Origin: Gilliamella sp. ESL0405
GTDB lineage: Bacteria; Pseudomonadota; Gammaproteobacteria; Enterobacterales; Orbaceae
NCBI RefSeq assembly: GCF_019469205.1
Contig: NZ_CP048265.1
Coordinates: 1,922,001 to 1,986,000 of the forward strand
DNA: 64,000 nt
Reading direction: 5' to 3'
Shown: one piece after another, positions 1 to 8,310 of the stretch
Layout: every line of letters starts with the position of its first letter
How positions within the stretch are numbered: the stretch's first letter is position 1
Position numbers and translations under genes: made by a program
Notes under the pieces: generated by a model
The model's database searches: none
The model's input: the letters and a program-made list of their open reading frames with translations, nothing else
What the model was told of the DNA's origin: nothing

Positions 1-1
1 T

Positions 2-1138
2 TATGGTTGGTATATGGGGGATAGAAATGCAAAGCAAAAATTTTTAAACCAATCTAACCGATTATCGCGCGAATATGTCGATGGTCTTAACTTCCTTTTG
101 TCGAATCAAAAAGATAAAGCCGTTGATCTCTTCCTCGATATGTTAAAAGAAGATGACGGCACGCTTGAAGCGCATCTTACTTTAGGTAATTTATTTCGTT
201 CCAGAGGCGAAGTTGATCGAGCTATACGAATACACCAAGCATTAATGGAAAGTTCATCGCTATCATTTGATCAACGTTTATTAGCCATTCAGCAATTAGG
301 GCGTGATTATATGGTTGCCGGGCTTTATGATCGAGCAGAAGAGATGTTTTTGCAGCTGGTTGAAGAAGAAGATTTTCAGCAAAATGCCTTACAGCAACTG
401 ATAATCATCTATCAAGCTACCAGTGAATGGATTAATGCTATCAACGCCGCAACTAAACTAGTTAAATTAGGTTATACCCAATATAAAACCTATATTGCGC
501 AGTTTTATTGTGAATTAGCTTCATTAGCGATAGCCAATGATGATCTCGATCGAGCCTATAATTTATTACAAAAATCGGCTTTAGCCGATGCCAACTGTGC
601 ACGAACGTCATTAATGCTAGGTCGGGTTTTAATGGTTCAAGATAAAACTGAGCAAGCTATCGAATCATTTAAACGTATTTTATATCAAGATAAAGCCTTT
701 ATTGGTGAAGCTTTACCTTTACTTAAAGAGTGTTATATAAATATTAATAATTTATATGAATTCCAACAGTTTTTAGAAGTTTGTGTCGAACAAGATTCCG
801 GCAATATTGCAGAGTTAATGCTTGCAGATCTTATCGAACAGAAAAATGGCTTAGATGCTGCTCAATATTATCTGTATCGAATTTTATTAAAACACCCCAA
901 TTTAAAAGGTTTTTACCGACTGATGAATTATCATGTTGCTGATGCTGAGCAAGGTAAAGCGAAAGAAAGTTTATTACTTTTACGTAACATGGTTGGCGAA
1001 CAAATTAAAGCTGTGCCTAATTATCGTTGCCAAAAATGTGGATTTACTGTCAATTCAATCTATTGGTTATGCCCTGCATGCCGCTCTTGGTCAACGATTA
1101 AACCTGTCCGTGATTTTGAACAATATTCTGATAATTAA
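2..1138 (+). CDS. lapB: LapB (YciM), lipopolysaccharide assembly protein B, 5' end outside window
   Basis: LapB is an inner-membrane-anchored TPR protein that controls LpxC turnover and coordinates LPS assembly. The open frame runs back to the window edge: bases 2-13 read Y-G-W-Y directly before the first ATG at 14, as in the end of the E. coli LapB membrane anchor, so the ATG is internal and the anchor lies upstream. TPR repeats fill most of the protein (for example TLGNLFRSRGEVDRAIRIHQ). A C-terminal rubredoxin-like knuckle with paired CxxC motifs (YRCQKCGF and CPACRSW) is intact. It ends 12 bases before ycfH and probably shares its transcript. Identification is very secure; only the true start is unseen. 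Confidence 0.96.
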   Translation, partial: YGWYMGDRNAKQKFLNQSNRLSREYVDGLNFLLSNQKDKAVDLFLDMLKEDDGTLEAHLTLGNLFRSRGEVDRAIRIHQALMESSSLSFDQRLLAIQQLGRDYMVAGLYDRAEEMFLQLVEEEDFQQNALQQLIIIYQATSEWINAINAATKLVKLGYTQYKTYIAQFYCELASLAIANDDLDRAYNLLQKSALADANCARTSLMLGRVLMVQDKTEQAIESFKRILYQDKAFIGEALPLLKECYININNLYEFQQFLEVCVEQDSGNIAELMLADLIEQKNGLDAAQYYLYRILLKHPNLKGFYRLMNYHVADAEQGKAKESLLLLRNMVGEQIKAVPNYRCQKCGFTVNSIYWLCPACRSWSTIKPVRDFEQYSDN

Positions 1139-1150
1139 AAGAGTTTTCTT

Positions 1151-1933
1151 ATGTTTTTAATAGATTCGCACTGTCATTTGGACAGCTTGGACTTGAGCAA
1201 CAAGTCCATTGAAGATGTTTTACAACACGCTACTGACAACGATGTTAAACACTGCTTAAGTGTAGCGACCACACTTTCTGGCTATGAATCGATGAAAAAT
1301 TTATTGATGCCGTATCGGTCTCAATGCTCTTTTTCCTGTGGTATTCATCCTCTAAATTTAGATGATGAGCCCTATGATGCCAACCGATTTTTAAGCTTAG
1401 CCCAACAAGACAATGTGGTGGCATTAGGTGAGACAGGATTGGATTACTACTACCAACAAGATAACATCGAATTACAGCAAGCCAACTTCAAAGCGCATAT
1501 CGAACTTGGAAGAAAACTCAGTAAACCAATTATTGTCCATACCCGTAATGCTCGAGAAGATACACTGAGAATATTGAAAGATGAGCATGTCCATTCTGGT
1601 GTTCTACATTGTTTCACTGAAGATACAGCAACAGCAAAACAACTATTGGACTTAGGCTTTTACATTTCGTTCTCCGGCATTATTACGTTTAAAAATGCAG
1701 AGTCACTTCGTCAAGTCGCTAAATTTGTTCCACTCGATCGCCTATTAATTGAAACCGATTCACCATATTTGGCACCTGTTCCCTATCGAGGTAAAGAAAA
1801 CCAACCTGCTTATGTTCGGGAAGTTGCACAATATTTAGCAATACTTAGAGGGGTCTCTCTACAAGAAATTGCAAAGCAAACAACGCATAACTTTTGTCAA
1901 TTATTTAATTTACAAGGGGCATTAAATGAGTAA
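1151..1933 (+). CDS. ycfH: TatD-family metal-dependent hydrolase YcfH
   Basis: This is a TatD-family TIM-barrel hydrolase, probably a metal-dependent deoxyribonuclease like its E. coli relatives; the physiological substrate is unsettled. The N-terminal DSHCHLD supplies the HxH metal ligands, GETGLDYYY the central glutamate, PIIVHTR and GVLHCF further histidines, and ETDSPYLAP the late aspartate. At 260 residues it has normal family length. Many long stretches match E. coli YcfH rather than TatD or YjjV. It follows lapB by 12 bases and overlaps roxA by 8 bases, suggesting a three-gene transcript. Confidence 0.93.
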   Translation: MFLIDSHCHLDSLDLSNKSIEDVLQHATDNDVKHCLSVATTLSGYESMKNLLMPYRSQCSFSCGIHPLNLDDEPYDANRFLSLAQQDNVVALGETGLDYYYQQDNIELQQANFKAHIELGRKLSKPIIVHTRNAREDTLRILKDEHVHSGVLHCFTEDTATAKQLLDLGFYISFSGIITFKNAESLRQVAKFVPLDRLLIETDSPYLAPVPYRGKENQPAYVREVAQYLAILRGVSLQEIAKQTTHNFCQLFNLQGALNE

Positions 1934-3041
1934 CAAGTTAAACATTGATTGGAATGATTTTTTAACCAACTATTGGCAAAAAAAGCCGGTTATCTTACGA
2001 GATGCTTTTAGCCACTTTGTTGATCCAATCACACCGGATGAGTTGGCCGGTTTGGCAATGGAAGAAGAAATTGACAGCCGAATTGTGACCAATAAAGACG
2101 GTAAATGGGACGCCAAATTTGGACCTTTTATTGATTTTAGCAATTTAGGCGAAGATCACTGGAGTTTATTGGTGCAAGCAGTCGATCATTGGCATGAACA
2201 AGCAGCAACCTTAGTGGAACCTTTTAAATGTATACCGCAATGGCAGTTTGAAGATTTAATGATATCTTATGCAACACAAGGCGCTGGTGTGGGTCCCCAT
2301 ATCGATAATTACGATGTATTTATTATTCAAGGTATGGGATGTCGCCGTTGGCAAGTTGGTGATCGTAATCCAAACTATAAACAATTTAGCGCCCATAAAG
2401 CCCTATTGCATGTAGAAAGCTATCAACCTATTATTGATGAAGAAATTACTGCTGGCGATATCTTATATATCCCGATAGGTTTTCCACATAATGGCGTATC
2501 AATCGGAGAATCGTTAAGCTATTCAGTTGGATTTAGAACGCAAACATCGCAAGAATTACTCAGTGGTTTTGCCGATTATGTTATTGATAATTTACCCAAT
2601 GGAATTTTTTATCAAGACCCTGATTTGAAACTACCAAAAGATCCTTATCGAGTTCAGCCTTATGAGCTGGAAAAATTACAAAATCAGATGATTGATTTAA
2701 TCAAAAATCCACAGCTATTTAACGATTGGTTTGGAAAACATATTACCATACCAATGCACGAGCTTAACATTCTACCGGTTGAACCAACTTATGACTTAGA
2801 TGAGTTTAAAGCGCTACTTAAATCAGGCGCAAAACTACACCGAGTACCAAGTATACGGATAGTTAAAATTGAAAATGCCGGTTATATCCATGGCAAGAAA
2901 ATCCCACTACCGATAGAAGTAATTGATCTGCTTTGTCAATCAGAAACACTGAGCTATGATCAACTGCACCATGAAGAAACGCTTAAAGTAATGCTTCATT
3001 TTGTTAATTGTGGATTCTGGTATTTTCAAGATCAGGAATAA
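1926..3041 (+). CDS. roxA: RoxA (YcfD), 50S ribosomal protein L16 arginine hydroxylase
   Basis: RoxA is a JmjC/cupin-type Fe(II)- and 2-oxoglutarate-dependent oxygenase that hydroxylates an arginine of ribosomal protein L16. The iron-binding motif is visible as GPHIDNYDVF (HxD) with the distal histidine in IPIGFPHNG, and the double-stranded beta-helix core is colinear with E. coli RoxA. The C-terminal winged-helix/dimerisation part is also present, giving a full-length 371 residues. The ATG lies inside the end of ycfH (8-base overlap), pointing to translational coupling. A hairpin follows at 3050-3075. Confidence 0.94.
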   Translation: MSNKLNIDWNDFLTNYWQKKPVILRDAFSHFVDPITPDELAGLAMEEEIDSRIVTNKDGKWDAKFGPFIDFSNLGEDHWSLLVQAVDHWHEQAATLVEPFKCIPQWQFEDLMISYATQGAGVGPHIDNYDVFIIQGMGCRRWQVGDRNPNYKQFSAHKALLHVESYQPIIDEEITAGDILYIPIGFPHNGVSIGESLSYSVGFRTQTSQELLSGFADYVIDNLPNGIFYQDPDLKLPKDPYRVQPYELEKLQNQMIDLIKNPQLFNDWFGKHITIPMHELNILPVEPTYDLDEFKALLKSGAKLHRVPSIRIVKIENAGYIHGKKIPLPIEVIDLLCQSETLSYDQLHHEETLKVMLHFVNCGFWYFQDQE

Positions 3042-3049
3042 AACCATAA

Positions 3050-3075
3050 TTCCGCCGAATGGACTATCGGCGGAA
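3050..3075 (+). terminator. Hairpin after roxA
   Basis: A perfect 9-bp stem (TTCCGCCGA with TCGGCGGAA) and an 8-base loop lies 9 bases after the roxA stop. The following sequence is AT-rich but lacks a clean T run, so termination efficiency is uncertain. Confidence 0.55.
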
Positions 3076-3330
3076 AATATTGTTTTCCATTATCTTAAAA
3101 AACTGACGTAAAAAAACAAAAAGAGTCTTTCTAAATTGGATTTTAATAATAATTGTACTTTTTAGTCTTTATTGTCGAATAAATATCACTATTTTCGCTT
3201 TTTAATTTGGATTTTTAAATGTTTTGAGTATATACTTGCCTCGCTTAACAACACCCTCCGTCTAAAGACGAATAGAACATCACCAAAATGCTGATATTTA
3301 GCATCTATCTTTTAATAATTAGAGGTACTC

Positions 3331-4572
3331 ATGAAAACTCAAGCAGACATAGTCACGCAAGCTGAAAATGAAAGCATTGAAACAACGCCTTATCAAAAAA
3401 GAACACTTTTTGCATCAACTGTAGGTTACGCATTAGATGGCATGGATATGATGATATTAGGCGTCTGTTTTAGCCTAATTGGTGCTACCTTTAATTTGAC
3501 AAATACCGATTTAGGTACATTGACGTCTGTTACCCTATTAGGGGCTGTGCTTGGTGGGATCTTATTTGGCGTCCTTGCAGATAAATATGGACGGGTAAGA
3601 GTATTTTCCTGGACTATTTTAATCTTCTCCTTTTTTACCGGTCTTTGCGCAATTTCACCTAATTATGAATGCTTTTTAGTTTTCCGATTTTTAAGTGGGC
3701 TAGGCCTTGGTGGCGAATTTGGTATCGGCATGACACTTGTTTCAGAAAGCTGGCCTAAAAAGAAACGTTCACGAGCAACAGCAATTGTTGCCTTAGGCTT
3801 TCAACTAGGTATTATTTTAGCCGCATTATCAGTTAATTTTGTCGGCGAAATCTATGGCTGGCGCTGGGTTTTTGCCATTGGTGTTTTGCCCGCATTATTT
3901 GTTGCTTGGACACGTAAAGGGTTAAAAGAGCCACAAATTTGGCAAAATTTAAAAGATCAAAATAAAAATAAAATTGCCATTCATAAACTTTTTAAAAGCC
4001 CAAAAACAACCGCAACCACAATTGGATTAACTATAGCGTGTGCCGTACAAAATTTTGGCTTTTATGGATTAATGGTTTGGATGCCAAATATGATAGCCAC
4101 CGAACTTCAATTACCATTTAAAAACACGATGTTTTGGACTATTTCCACCACCATTGGTATGTCGTTAGGTATTATTATCTTTGGTTGGCTTTGCGATAAA
4201 GTCGGACGGCGTCCTTCCTATATTATATTTCTTCTCGTTTCCGCGATATCTATCTGGTTCTATTTTCAACAAACGGATATGCTGGTACTTATCATTTTCG
4301 GTGCTGTTATCGGCTTTTTTGTTAATGGTATGATGGGCGGATATGGTGCTTTACTCGCTGAACATTACCCAACAGATGCTCGTTCAAGCGCTGAAAATAT
4401 TATTTTTAATGTAGGACGTGGAATTGCCGGCGTCTCGCAAGTGCTTATTGCTTATTTTGCCACGGTATATTCTATTAGTTATGCTCTGGCATTACTTTCT
4501 GCCGCTTACTTATTGTCAGCTGCCGCATTTGTGTTTTTAATACCCGAAACCAAAGGTAAACAATTAGATTAA
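3331..4572 (+). CDS. MFS transporter, sialate/aromatic-acid type (NanT/YjhB-like)
   Basis: A 12-helix major facilitator protein of 413 residues. The first helix carries GYALDGMDMMIL, the signature region of the sialate:H+ and aromatic-acid:H+ symporter groups (NanT, YjhB, AAHS). The loop 2-3 motif A is GVLADKYGRVRV, repeated in the second half as GWLCDKVGRR, and the SESWPKKKRSRA loop matches YjhB/NanT. The start is supported by AGAGGT four bases before the ATG. It stands alone between terminator-like hairpins, so context does not reveal the substrate. A carboxylate or acidic sugar is the best guess from the family. Confidence 0.85.
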   Translation: MKTQADIVTQAENESIETTPYQKRTLFASTVGYALDGMDMMILGVCFSLIGATFNLTNTDLGTLTSVTLLGAVLGGILFGVLADKYGRVRVFSWTILIFSFFTGLCAISPNYECFLVFRFLSGLGLGGEFGIGMTLVSESWPKKKRSRATAIVALGFQLGIILAALSVNFVGEIYGWRWVFAIGVLPALFVAWTRKGLKEPQIWQNLKDQNKNKIAIHKLFKSPKTTATTIGLTIACAVQNFGFYGLMVWMPNMIATELQLPFKNTMFWTISTTIGMSLGIIIFGWLCDKVGRRPSYIIFLLVSAISIWFYFQQTDMLVLIIFGAVIGFFVNGMMGGYGALLAEHYPTDARSSAENIIFNVGRGIAGVSQVLIAYFATVYSISYALALLSAAYLLSAAAFVFLIPETKGKQLD

Positions 4573-4595
4573 TTATTTAATACAAATACAATACT

Positions 4596-4626
4596 GTTGC
4601 CCTGTGTTAACAGGGCTAACCTTTTA
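4596..4626 (+). terminator. Rho-independent terminator after MFS gene
   Basis: GCCCTGT pairs with ACAGGGC around a 4-base loop (4599-4616), is extended by GTT/AAC across a bulge, and is followed by CTTTTA. It also separates the MFS gene from the convergent lipoprotein gene. Confidence 0.6.
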
Positions 4627-4676
4627 TAAACAAATAATTTGCTACCAGAAAAATAAACTAACAAATTTTTGGGTCA

Positions 4677-5075
4677 TCACTTATCGCATTCACTGGGTTT
4701 AATCGATACAGATGATACTTCTTTATTATTAAGAAAATAGCTGAACCTTAGACCGTTTGGAAAATTTTCTTTAAAAGCATTCAATTCCGAATCAACTTTA
4801 CAATACTCTACAAGTGTTTCTACACGGATATCATCTTGATACGCTTTTGATTTCAACGTTTCTTCATCTAATCCTTCAAAATCATACTTATAAACTAATA
4901 TATCATCAATTGCGTCTACATCTGTCAGTGTTGTATGTTCGTCATATTTTATCGGCAGTTCTTTTCTTATCATTTTAATGGCTAATTGTTGTTGAGCGTT
5001 CTTTTTTTGAAAATTATCACAACTAAATAAGACCAAACTGCTAGCCATTATTATGGCTAATTTTAAATATTTCAT
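4677..5075 (-). CDS. Small lipoprotein, paralogue 1 of a local family
   Basis: I do not recognise this 132-residue protein. It begins with a short signal peptide and a lipobox (LVLFSC, Cys19), so it should be a lipidated envelope protein. The C-terminal part shares a pattern with the proteins encoded at 5476-6003 and 7394-7825: LP(I/L), T-T/A-L, an I-x-Y-x-Y strand, a YC motif, FPNG, an aromatic strand ending in V, and P-S/A-E/D-C near the end. The two conserved cysteines (YC and EC) may form a periplasmic disulfide. The ATG at 5075 is the third of three overlapping ATGs in an ATGAA repeat; only this one opens a long frame. Confidence 0.85.
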   Translation of the reverse strand: MKYLKLAIIMASSLVLFSCDNFQKKNAQQQLAIKMIRKELPIKYDEHTTLTDVDAIDDILVYKYDFEGLDEETLKSKAYQDDIRVETLVEYCKVDSELNAFKENFPNGLRFSYFLNNKEVSSVSIKPSECDK

Positions 5076-5085
5076 TTCATTTCAT

Positions 5086-5423
5086 TACCTTACAATTGAA
5101 ATTAACGATTAACTTATTGTTGATTAAAACCAATGGTGCTCAATGCAATTTTAATCTTATAACATGATTTTACAATGATTAATTTGAGCACAATTAATAT
5201 TGTTTGCAAAAAGTACGCTTAGTATCATCTGTAGGTAAGTATAGATTGAATATCGCTATCTGTAATCACTTATACAAGGTATCAATCAATAATATTAAAA
5301 TAGCGATTAACTCATCTTAAAAATGATCAATACCTTAAAGTGTTTATTCAAATCAACTTAATGAGTTTATATAAACCAGCCATGCAATAAAATGTTGGCT
5401 TTGAATAATAGCTGATGTTTCGC
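5086..5423. other. Intergenic region between lipoprotein genes 1 and 2
   Basis: About 340 AT-rich bases with no convincing ORF or RNA gene. It must hold the promoter of the lipoprotein at 4677-5075, but I cannot single out a good -35/-10 pair. Confidence 0.5.
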
Positions 5424-5455
5424 AAATAAAAAAAGGGCTACTATCAGCCCTTTTT
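5424..5455 (-). terminator. Rho-independent terminator of lipoprotein 2
   Basis: On the minus strand a stem AAAAAGGGCT/AGCCCTTTTT with a 6-base loop is followed by a long T run (complement of the A run from 5424). It lies about 20 bases after the stop of the gene ending at 5476. Confidence 0.85.
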
Positions 5456-5475
5456 CTTCGATCAAATATTGGAAA

Positions 5476-6003
5476 CTATCTATTATCACAATCACTTGGT
5501 TTAACATTGAGTGATAATACTTTGTCATCATTGATATAATAATTATGATTAGCGCCATTAGGGAATGCTAATTTTATCGCATTTACCGTAACATCTTTAC
5601 TGCAATATACATCAAGTAATTTATTAAATACCATTTTTTGATTACTATCTGAGTCAAATGCTTCTTTAGCTATCCCATTAACGGCATATTTATAGCTAAT
5701 TGTTTTATCATCTTTTGATACATCCACTAATGCCGTATTTTGATCGATCGTCAGTGGTAATTCTTGCTTAATACCTTTGATTGCTAAATCTTGCGCTAAA
5801 TTATAATTACCTTCTTTTACTTTATCTAAAATATCTTGCGTTTGTGATTTGGTTTGTTGATAGAGATCTTTGGCTTTATCACTAATTTCAGCACCAGCTT
5901 GTTCAGCTTTTTGTTGAAGGTCATTAACAGTTGATTTTGAATTATCACAGTTAACTAAGAAAAGACCCAATACAGCTAAGGAGATTACTTTAAAAAGTTT
6001 CAT
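5476..6003 (-). CDS. Small lipoprotein, paralogue 2, with an amphipathic helical insert
   Basis: Unrecognised 175-residue lipoprotein. The frame is open 37 codons further upstream, but the start at 6003 is preferred because AAGGG lies just before it and the protein then begins with a normal signal peptide and lipobox (LFLVNC). Residues about 25-75 are rich in A, K, Q, D and T and look like a long amphipathic helix (QQKAEQAGAEISDKAKDLYQ). The C-terminal 100 residues are homologous to the neighbouring lipoproteins, with LPL, YKY, YC, FPNGA, YYIND and PSDCD all conserved. A strong terminator follows. Function unknown; an envelope role is inferred from the lipobox. Confidence 0.85.
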   Translation of the reverse strand: MKLFKVISLAVLGLFLVNCDNSKSTVNDLQQKAEQAGAEISDKAKDLYQQTKSQTQDILDKVKEGNYNLAQDLAIKGIKQELPLTIDQNTALVDVSKDDKTISYKYAVNGIAKEAFDSDSNQKMVFNKLLDVYCSKDVTVNAIKLAFPNGANHNYYINDDKVLSLNVKPSDCDNR

Positions 6004-6097
6004 TTTATTGCCCTTGTTTTTATTTTTGACTGTGGCGATGATGATATGACTCACTATCGCCCCTCGATTGAAATAAGTTAACTTCCTAGCACAACAT

Positions 6098-6130
6098 AAC
6101 AGCAAAATGACCATAAGTTATTTTGCTGTT
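6098..6130. terminator. Hairpin between yghA and lipoprotein 2
   Basis: An 11-bp perfect inverted repeat, AACAGCAAAAT with ATTTTGCTGTT, and an 11-base loop, 10 bases after the yghA stop on the minus strand. No long T run follows, so it may be a weak terminator or an RNA-stabilising hairpin. Confidence 0.45.
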
Positions 6131-6140
6131 AAAATGATGA

Positions 6141-7028
6141 TTAGTTAGTATGCATACCACCAGTAACACCGTAAGTTTCAGCCGTAGTATAGCTAGATTC
6201 TTCAGAAGCTAAATGAACATAAACACCAGCAAGTTCAACCGGTTGTCCTGCACGTTTTAACGGCGTTTGCATACCAAATTCAGGGATAACATCACTTGGC
6301 TGACCACCACAGACTTGTAATGGAGTCCAAACCGGACCTGGTGCCACACAATTGACACGAATACCTTTACTACCTAACTGTTTAGCTAATCCTCGAGTAA
6401 AAGCAATGATTGCTGATTTAGTTGATGCATAATCTAATAAATTAGCACTAGGTTGGAAGGCTTGAACAGATGACGTTGTAATAATAGTCGATCCTGGTTT
6501 TAAATAGCCTAACGCCGCTTTAGTGACCCAAAATAATGAAAAGACATTGATCTCAAAAGTTTTCTTAACTTGTTCTGTAGTCAATTTCATAATATCTTCA
6601 ACCGCAGTTTGTTTACCTGCAACTAAAGTTAAATTATCTAAACCACCCAGTTTAGTATGTGCTTGCTTAACCAGCTTTTTACAAAAATCTTCATCACTTA
6701 AGTCACCGGGAATTAAAACTGCTTTACGTCCTACAGACTCAATAACTTTAGCAACCTCTTTCGCATCTTTTTCTTCATATGGCAGATAGTTAATTGCCAC
6801 ATCTGCACCCTCTTTGGCATAAGCAATTGCGGCTGCGCGTCCGATACCGGAATCTCCCCCAGTGACAAGCATTTTACGTCCAGCTAAGCGACCGTGACCA
6901 TGATAGCTCTTTTCACCACAATCGGGGATTGGTTTCATTTCACATTGTAATCCCGGCGGTGTCTGTTTTTGTTTTGGGAATTTAGTGTGATGATATTTTT
7001 TGGTTGGGTCATAGGTTTGTTCAGTCAT
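6141..7028 (-). CDS. yghA: YghA-like NADP(H)-dependent short-chain dehydrogenase
   Basis: A 295-residue classical SDR with the N-terminal extension typical of the YghA/YhdF group ([14 protein letters not shown]). The cofactor loop is [13 protein letters not shown], followed by NYLP after strand 2, consistent with NADP(H). Catalytic Ser lies in TTSSVQAF and the Tyr-Lys pair in YASTK. E. coli YghA is an aldehyde/alcohol oxidoreductase linked to carbonyl detoxification; the substrate here is inferred only at that level. AGGAGA precedes the ATG. It sits between two members of the lipoprotein family but has its own ribosome site and flanking hairpins, so co-function is not implied. Confidence 0.92.
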   Translation of the reverse strand: MTEQTYDPTKKYHHTKFPKQKQTPPGLQCEMKPIPDCGEKSYHGHGRLAGRKMLVTGGDSGIGRAAAIAYAKEGADVAINYLPYEEKDAKEVAKVIESVGRKAVLIPGDLSDEDFCKKLVKQAHTKLGGLDNLTLVAGKQTAVEDIMKLTTEQVKKTFEINVFSLFWVTKAALGYLKPGSTIITTSSVQAFQPSANLLDYASTKSAIIAFTRGLAKQLGSKGIRVNCVAPGPVWTPLQVCGGQPSDVIPEFGMQTPLKRAGQPVELAGVYVHLASEESSYTTAETYGVTGGMHTN

Positions 7029-7393
7029 AATTTTCTCCTAAGTTAGGCTTGTATTTGTTGACAAATTCAATATAACTTAAATGAAATCAATTAATAATCA
7101 CAAAATCCTATTGCTAAGCATATTTTATATCTTTAAAATATTTAATTAATTCAAGTAATTATATTTATTAATAATTAAAGATCATCTATTTTTAAAGTTT
7201 AAAAACGCTGTAAATCATAGGTAGAGATAAAGTAGAAATTCAATCCACAATAAAGACGGCTTTTCACAATTAATCCCGTAATGCTTAGGATAATTATGGT
7301 CGATCCATTGGTGTTGCTACGCGATGTAGTCACTTTAGTTTATCAAATAAAGTTTAACTAAACTAGCGATTATAAATGATAAATATATGTGCG
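7029..7393. other. Intergenic region between yghA and lipoprotein 3
   Basis: About 365 AT-rich bases. The yghA ribosome site (AGGAGA on the minus strand) lies at the left edge. No ORF with a credible ribosome site, no RNA gene and no strong terminator was seen. A weak TAGTTTA/TAAACTA inverted repeat lies near 7333-7364. Confidence 0.5.
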
Positions 7394-7825
7394 TTAATTT
7401 AGCTGACAATCTGCCGGTGTTAGCTCGATAATCACAACTTCTTTATCATCAATAAAATAATGATAATTTGCACCTTGCGGAAAGGCTATTTTCAAATCTT
7501 GCATATCCTTGTTATTTTCACAATATGCCTTAAGTAATTCCATACGAATTGTACTAAGTGTGGTGGTGAGTAATAAAGCTTGTTCGGGTGTATTGATGAC
7601 TCGATATTGATAATTAATGGTATCTTTATCCTTATATACACCAAACAGTGTTGTAAGGCTATCAATCTCGATAGGCAATGCACTTTTTATCGGATCGATC
7701 ACCGAGTCTTGTAATGCGGCATTTGGATGATTACTGGCTTTATTATCAGAAGATTGCTTAGCATTATCACAACTAAATAAAACTAAATTGATCATCAAAA
7801 AGAAAATTATTTTAATACTTTTCAT
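7394..7825 (-). CDS. Small lipoprotein, paralogue 3 of the local family
   Basis: Unrecognised 143-residue lipoprotein with signal peptide and lipobox LVLFSC (Cys19), then a short polar linker rich in S, N, D and K. The C-terminal domain follows the family pattern: LPIEID, a TTL strand, INYQY, a YC motif, FPQGANYHYFIDD and PADC. It is the most divergent of the three at the extreme C terminus. The conserved cysteine pair is retained. A degenerate copy of the 45-bp dispersed repeat lies upstream (7976-8020), in the same orientation relative to this gene as the other copies are to theirs. Confidence 0.85.
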   Translation of the reverse strand: MKSIKIIFFLMINLVLFSCDNAKQSSDNKASNHPNAALQDSVIDPIKSALPIEIDSLTTLFGVYKDKDTINYQYRVINTPEQALLLTTTLSTIRMELLKAYCENNKDMQDLKIAFPQGANYHYFIDDKEVVIIELTPADCQLN

Positions 7826-7975
7826 ACTGATATCTCTTATTCGTTATTTATTATTCATGTTATTACCAGCATTAAGAAGCAATAATTTAAAATAGCTCAT
7901 TGCTCAGCTTCTTATTTTGATTAATATTTATACACCAATATTAGACAAATTACCAAAAAAACAGTAAAAATAGTT

Positions 7976-8020
7976 ATTTTTATACTTAAACGTAGGTATT
8001 TTCTGAAACTTCTTGACAAA
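7976..8020 (-). repeat. Degenerate copy of 45-bp dispersed repeat
   Basis: About 36 of 45 bases match the copies at 28880-28924 and 51460-51504. The TTGTCA hexamer (minus strand, 8019-8014) is kept, but the -10-like hexamer has decayed to CCTACG. Confidence 0.55.
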
Positions 8021-8056
8021 CATTTGTGGGTACATGACAAAAGCGTTAAAAAACAG

Positions 8057-8084
8057 TTGCACTTTTTTTTAAATCGAGTATTTT
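8057..8084 (+). promoter_or_regulatory. Candidate ilv operon promoter
   Basis: TTGCAC (8057-8062) and TATTTT (8079-8084) are separated by 16 bases, about 48 bases before the ilvL start codon. The location fits a promoter for a leader-attenuated operon, but the -10 match is only four of six. Confidence 0.35.
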
Positions 8085-8131
8085 GTTTAAAAATAATTTT
8101 AGAAAATGACAAAAAATTAATATTTAACATC

Positions 8132-8215
8132 ATGAAATTTTCACTCAAAATCGTCCTCATCAACATTATTGTCAGCGTGGTCATTATTCCAGCGCGGGGG
8201 CGTTTTTTGAATTAA
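8132..8215 (+). CDS. ilvL: IlvL, ilv operon leader peptide
   Basis: A 27-codon ORF directly before the ilv attenuator. Codons 7-19 are almost entirely Ile, Val and Leu (IVLINIIVSVVII), the amino acids made by the operon, followed by P-A-R-G-R and a TAA at 8213. This is the composition and position of IlvL in enteric bacteria. No clear Shine-Dalgarno is visible. Segment GCGGGGG (8194-8200), which can form the antiterminator, lies inside the last codons, so a ribosome reaching the stop codon would cover it and favour termination. A ribosome paused at the Ile/Val/Leu codons would leave it free. The frame is open further upstream from 8024, but that extension has no leader-like features. Confidence 0.88.
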   Translation: MKFSLKIVLINIIVSVVIIPARGRFLN

Positions 8216-8270
8216 AATATGTTCATACATTAAATCAAAAACCCCCGCCCCTAAAAGCGGGGGTTTTTTT
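8194..8270 (+). terminator. ilv attenuator (antiterminator and terminator)
   Basis: The terminator stem CCCCCGC (8242-8248) pairs with GCGGGGG (8257-8263), is flanked by A and T runs that extend it, and ends in seven T (8264-8270). The same GCGGGGG string occurs at 8194-8200 in the leader ORF and can capture 8242-8248 instead, giving the mutually exclusive antiterminator. It lies 40 bases before the ilvG start. Confidence 0.9.
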
Positions 8271-8310
8271 ATGAACAATGGATGAGCAAAATATGACAAG
8301 TGAGGAAGAA

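Noticed and set aside
933-1160. 75-codon ORF overlapping the end of lapB
   Set aside because: It lies in another frame of lapB, has no ribosome site and no recognisable content.
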